Positions 60,991-64,000 of a stretch of 64,000 nt of DNA are shown piece after piece (within the stretch, counting starts at the first letter, position 1; each line of letters opens with the position of its first letter). The stretch is from Chaetorhynchus papuensis (taxonomy: Eukaryota > Chordata > Aves > Passeriformes > Rhipiduridae), in assembly GCA_013396525.1 (NCBI GenBank), contig VWYX01000384.1, forward strand, positions 385,383-449,382. The letters run 5' to 3'. Both the position numbers and the translations under genes were made by a program. The notes below the pieces were generated by a model. That model saw only the letters and a list, made by a program, of their open reading frames with translations. It was not told the origin of the DNA and made no database searches.

Positions 60991-61879
60991 ACACAGCATG
61001 AAAGAGCCCATTCCTAGAAGGAGGGGCAGATCTGGCTGCCTCTGCAGGTCACACCCAGTCAGGGAGCATGTGAGAAACCCTGAAAATGTGAGCAGCCCCC
61101 CAGCGTGACCCTTACACAGGTGCTTGGAGAGACAGACAATTGCTACAGGAGATGGGATCCATCTCTCCGAATCCTGCAGGACTGACATTTTCACCTGAGC
61201 TGGTTGCCTGAGGCTGCCTTTGGAAGCAGTGCAGAGGAAAAGGCACCTTCAGAAGCCTCTTCACCTCATCCTTCGGTAGAGATATAGAAAGCAAGATTCA
61301 GGTGAGTAGCTCACAAATATGCCTCCATTATAAATGCCTGTCTTTAATCAGATTAATCCCACCTATTCTCACAGTGTCCTCAAACAGAAGCTTACAACCC
61401 AGGGGCCCAAGGGAAGTCATGCTTTACCCCTCTCAGTGGTGGGGGAGCTGCCATCCCGCTGTCTGCAGGATTTGCAGGTGCCACAAGCTCCCTGCAGCCT
61501 CCATCAGGTGTAAAAAGCCCTGGAGAAATGGATTTGTGAAAGGTCACAGGCAAAGCAGATTTGGATCAGGCTTCACAGTTAAGGCAGGAAATGTTTAGCA
61601 AGCAGATCATTATTTCATTGGTGCTTCCCCCCCAAGAGGTGGAGGCTGGCTTATTCCACACTGTGCAGCAGCAGGTTCCAGACACATCCAAAATGAGGTG
61701 CAGTGAGATGAGATTTTATGAATACCAGAGGAATTTGCATTAGATAACATTTGTATATCTTCAAAGCCTTAATTTGTGCTTGCAAATCTCATCCCCAAAT
61801 CCCCAAAACACACAAAATTAATTTCATTTGAATAAGTCAAGGCCGTAAAAACTTAAATACTTAGAAGTCTCCTATATAA
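60991..61879. other. spacer with strong splice-like sites
   Basis: A consensus donor CAG|GTGAGT is at 61299-61306, with an acceptor-like CTCTCCGAATCCTGCAG ending at 61179. The 122 bases between them have stops in all three frames, so if spliced they would be non-coding. No other element recognised. Confidence 0.35.
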
Positions 61880-62056
61880 AAATAACAGGCTGCCCGGACC
61901 AGTGATGCAGTCACCATCCCTGGAGGGATTTAAAAGATGTGTGGATGTGGCACTTGGGGACATGGGTTAGTGGAGAACCTGGCATTGCTGGGTTAATGGT
62001 TGGATTCTATGATCTCAGAGGGCTTTTCCAACCTAAATGATTCTATCATTCTATGG
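61880..62056 (+). mobile_element. CR1 LINE 3' end, plus strand
   Basis: The sense CR1 3' end is clear: GTCACCATCCCTGGAGGGAT, a GATGTGGCACTTGGGGACAT stretch, GGATTCTATGATCTCAGAGG and CTTTTCCAACCTAAATGATT, followed by two terminal repeat copies (CTATCATTCTATGGAATGG). Confidence 0.92.
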
Positions 62057-62925
62057 AATGGTTAATTTTATCACAGAGTTATACCGTTTTACCACGTTTC
62101 TCAAAGTAGCAACTTCCACATTAAAAACAGACAGTGAGTATGAAATTGCAAGGATTTGTTTAGGGGAGCACACATAAATAAACATAAATAGGGTAAAATG
62201 GGGTCATGCTGGATCTCGCTTTTTCTGTGTTTGAGAAAAGTGTAATTCTGGGGGCAGAGAAATAGGTGAGGAATGTTTATTTAATAGCAAGTCACATTTT
62301 TGAGATGAGTTCAGTTTTATTTTGCTGTTTGCTGTATTAGGAGCATCCCAGAGCTTTACAGTACTGATGTCTGAGAGAAACTTATTAGGAAGCAGTGCAA
62401 GTGAAAGGCTGCTAAGTTCATTTTCCATGCGGTCACCTGCATTCTATCCCACTCGTCTATTATCACAGATATGTATTTTGCATAGTTATTTGACAGAGTT
62501 TTAGCACTGTGAGAAATAACATTAAGTAGAATTTATTCACAAAAATATGTTTTTGCTGAGAGAATGGCTGTTAGCAACATTAAAATTTGAACGTGAATGT
62601 GTCAGTCAGAGCAAAAAAAGTATACAAAAATATTTGCTGCTATTTCTCTAAGGCTAATAAGACAAAAAAAATAAAAAGCATGCTATCTGCAGCTTTTATT
62701 TCCCATTTCACTGTTATTTCCTCACGCTTGCTATAGGAATATATTCAGTCACATGGAAATAAGTTTTAGATTTTAAAAATCCTAAAAAGACTTTTTTTTT
62801 TACATCTCTTTTTTTTTAATTAGACTTATAAGTATGCAATTCAACATTACAATGCATACTTTTCAACTTGCTGCTGGCACAAAAGGATTAAATACATGAC
62901 ACCAACTAGGATGCCACTCTATAAA
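62057..62925. other. AT-rich non-coding spacer
   Basis: Nothing recognised. Segment 62500-62760 is complex AT-rich sequence that could be conserved non-coding DNA. A T9 run and a T8 run lie near 62793-62817. Confidence 0.35.
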
Positions 62926-63200
62926 TCAAGGTGATCCTGGCATGTCCAGTCCTGCAGTCCTCTGCTGCCCCGAGGCAAAAAAGCAGTAGGAATTTTCTTT
63001 ATTCTTTCCTAATCCTCTCTGTTTCAGTAGCTGGCAGCGTTGGCAGCACTGCAGAGGAAGGGAAGGGGTCCGTGGCTGTGCTGTGGGAGCTGCAGGGCTG
63101 GGAACCATGGGGCTGCTGAGGTGTGACATGAAGGGAGCACGGGCACTGCCACAGGGAACCCTCTGCAGACCCCTCTGACCACTGCACCAGGCACATTTAG
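62926..63200. other. GC-rich block with acceptor-like site, possible exon
   Basis: The local rise in G and C is sharp. A strong pyrimidine tract ending TCCTCTCTGTTTCAG (AG at 63026-63027) precedes GC-rich sequence 63028-63120, ending GAG|GTGTGA. Two of the three forward frames are open over that stretch, and one ends in TGA just before the possible donor. The translations are low-information (Gly/Trp/Ala-rich), and open frames also exist on the minus strand. No family recognised. Confidence 0.22.
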
Positions 63201-64000
63201 GGCTCAGACATCAATTACAACATCCACAGAGGTGTTCATCTGGCCAAGGGTCTGGGGTGCATCCAAGACTCATTTTACAATTAGCAGAGGGAGACAGGCA
63301 GTTTAAGGATGTGAGTCATCTAACACCCTACATCTAAAAAGAGTTGTCAAAAATGGATCAGATCTGTTGCACACTCTAAATTAAAACAAAGAGGGGACAA
63401 AATTGTTGTTTTGCTCCATCGACTGTACAGTGATCCAAAAGTGGCCACTCTACCCTTTCATGCCACAGATGTTTCACACTCTTGAGGTCTAATTTTCTGT
63501 GCCACAACTCACAGCTGATGTGTCAACTGGTGTTCAGACCTTTTTTGTTCTGTCTCAGTTGCTTGGATCATAATCTATGGCAAGTCAAAACTTTCCTTTG
63601 CCTGTCTCATCTGCTTCATCAGTAGCAGGTGTTTATCTAGACTAGCAAATTCAGGAAGCTAAAGTTATTCTGACAGCCACCCTCTGAGTGTAGGGCTGTC
63701 TCAAGTACTTAGCAATATGTGTTTATGGGTTCGATACAGGTAGCTGGTGTTTGTAATAAATCTGCCAGGCCTTTTGCAAGCACTTGGTGCCAGTTTTCCT
63801 CTTCCTCTAGTTGAACTATGTCAGCAAAGCCCATTGAGTTGAAACCAGAGGGAAGTGTCTCTCCTTTGCAAATGTCTTCAAGCCTTTTTACTCTTTAATA
63901 TGCACAGCTTTCCTTTGGGGCTGCCTAGACTGAAGTAAAGAAAGTTAGTTGTAAGCTGTGAAACACCTAAGCCAACTTCATCTTTTTACTGTAGTGCAAA
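63201..64000. other. non-coding spacer at right edge
   Basis: Nothing recognised. Confidence 0.4.

Overview
The window looks like vertebrate, almost certainly avian, nuclear DNA: AT-rich, long, and essentially without intact genes. The evidence is the repeat content. There are many CR1-type LINE fragments ending in the characteristic (ATTCTATGAT)-like tail, and a tRNA-Ile-headed SINE with a CR1-type tail (28361-28500) of the kind known from passerine birds (TguSINE1-like). There is also a solo LTR (54360-54912) of a family that I recognise from several bird genomes. The SINE points to a songbird or other passerine. No bacterial, phage or plasmid feature is present. Nearly all the open reading frames are short, overlap on both strands, and lie in low-stop or low-complexity sequence. 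The window is best read as an intergenic desert or the interior of a very large intron.

Layout. At the left edge (61-147) is a GC-rich, in-frame, 87-base segment bounded by good splice-site consensus, the best candidate for a real exon. It is followed by an unusual pyrimidine-rich tandem array (about 735-1990) of some 25 diverged units of 36-49 bases. The array contains a second-level duplication with a period near 347 bases. A 30-base T run follows at 2544-2573. From 2.6 to 28 kb the sequence is mostly plain AT-rich DNA with CR1 pieces at 5111-5930, 6152-6190, 9966-10270, 12030-12130 (weak), 19829-19990 and 20003-20105, plus a possible very old LINE relic near 22.9-23.7 kb. The passerine-type SINE is at 28.4 kb and an old CR1 3' region at 31.3-32.05 kb.

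From 33 to 48 kb the window holds several GC-richer blocks of unknown origin, a probable LTR of an endogenous retrovirus on the minus strand (38271-38718), and next to it the longest open reading frame of the window (38771-39274, minus). A weak candidate exon lies at 43111-43192, with microsatellites and a pyrimidine-rich block at 46.9-47.5 kb. From 48 to 64 kb come a CR1 reverse-transcriptase relic (48356-48995), a CR1 fragment (53960-54180), the solo LTR, a CR1 tail (55558-55636), a possible conserved regulatory stretch (57.4-58.5 kb) and a second, less certain LTR (59781-60138). Two more CR1 fragments and a GC-rich block with a strong acceptor-like site near 63.03 kb close the window.

I see no set of genes working together and no hidden multi-gene system. 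The most unusual object is the two-level, strand-asymmetric minisatellite at 0.7-2.0 kb. All family assignments come from reading the sequence against remembered consensus patterns; no search was run.
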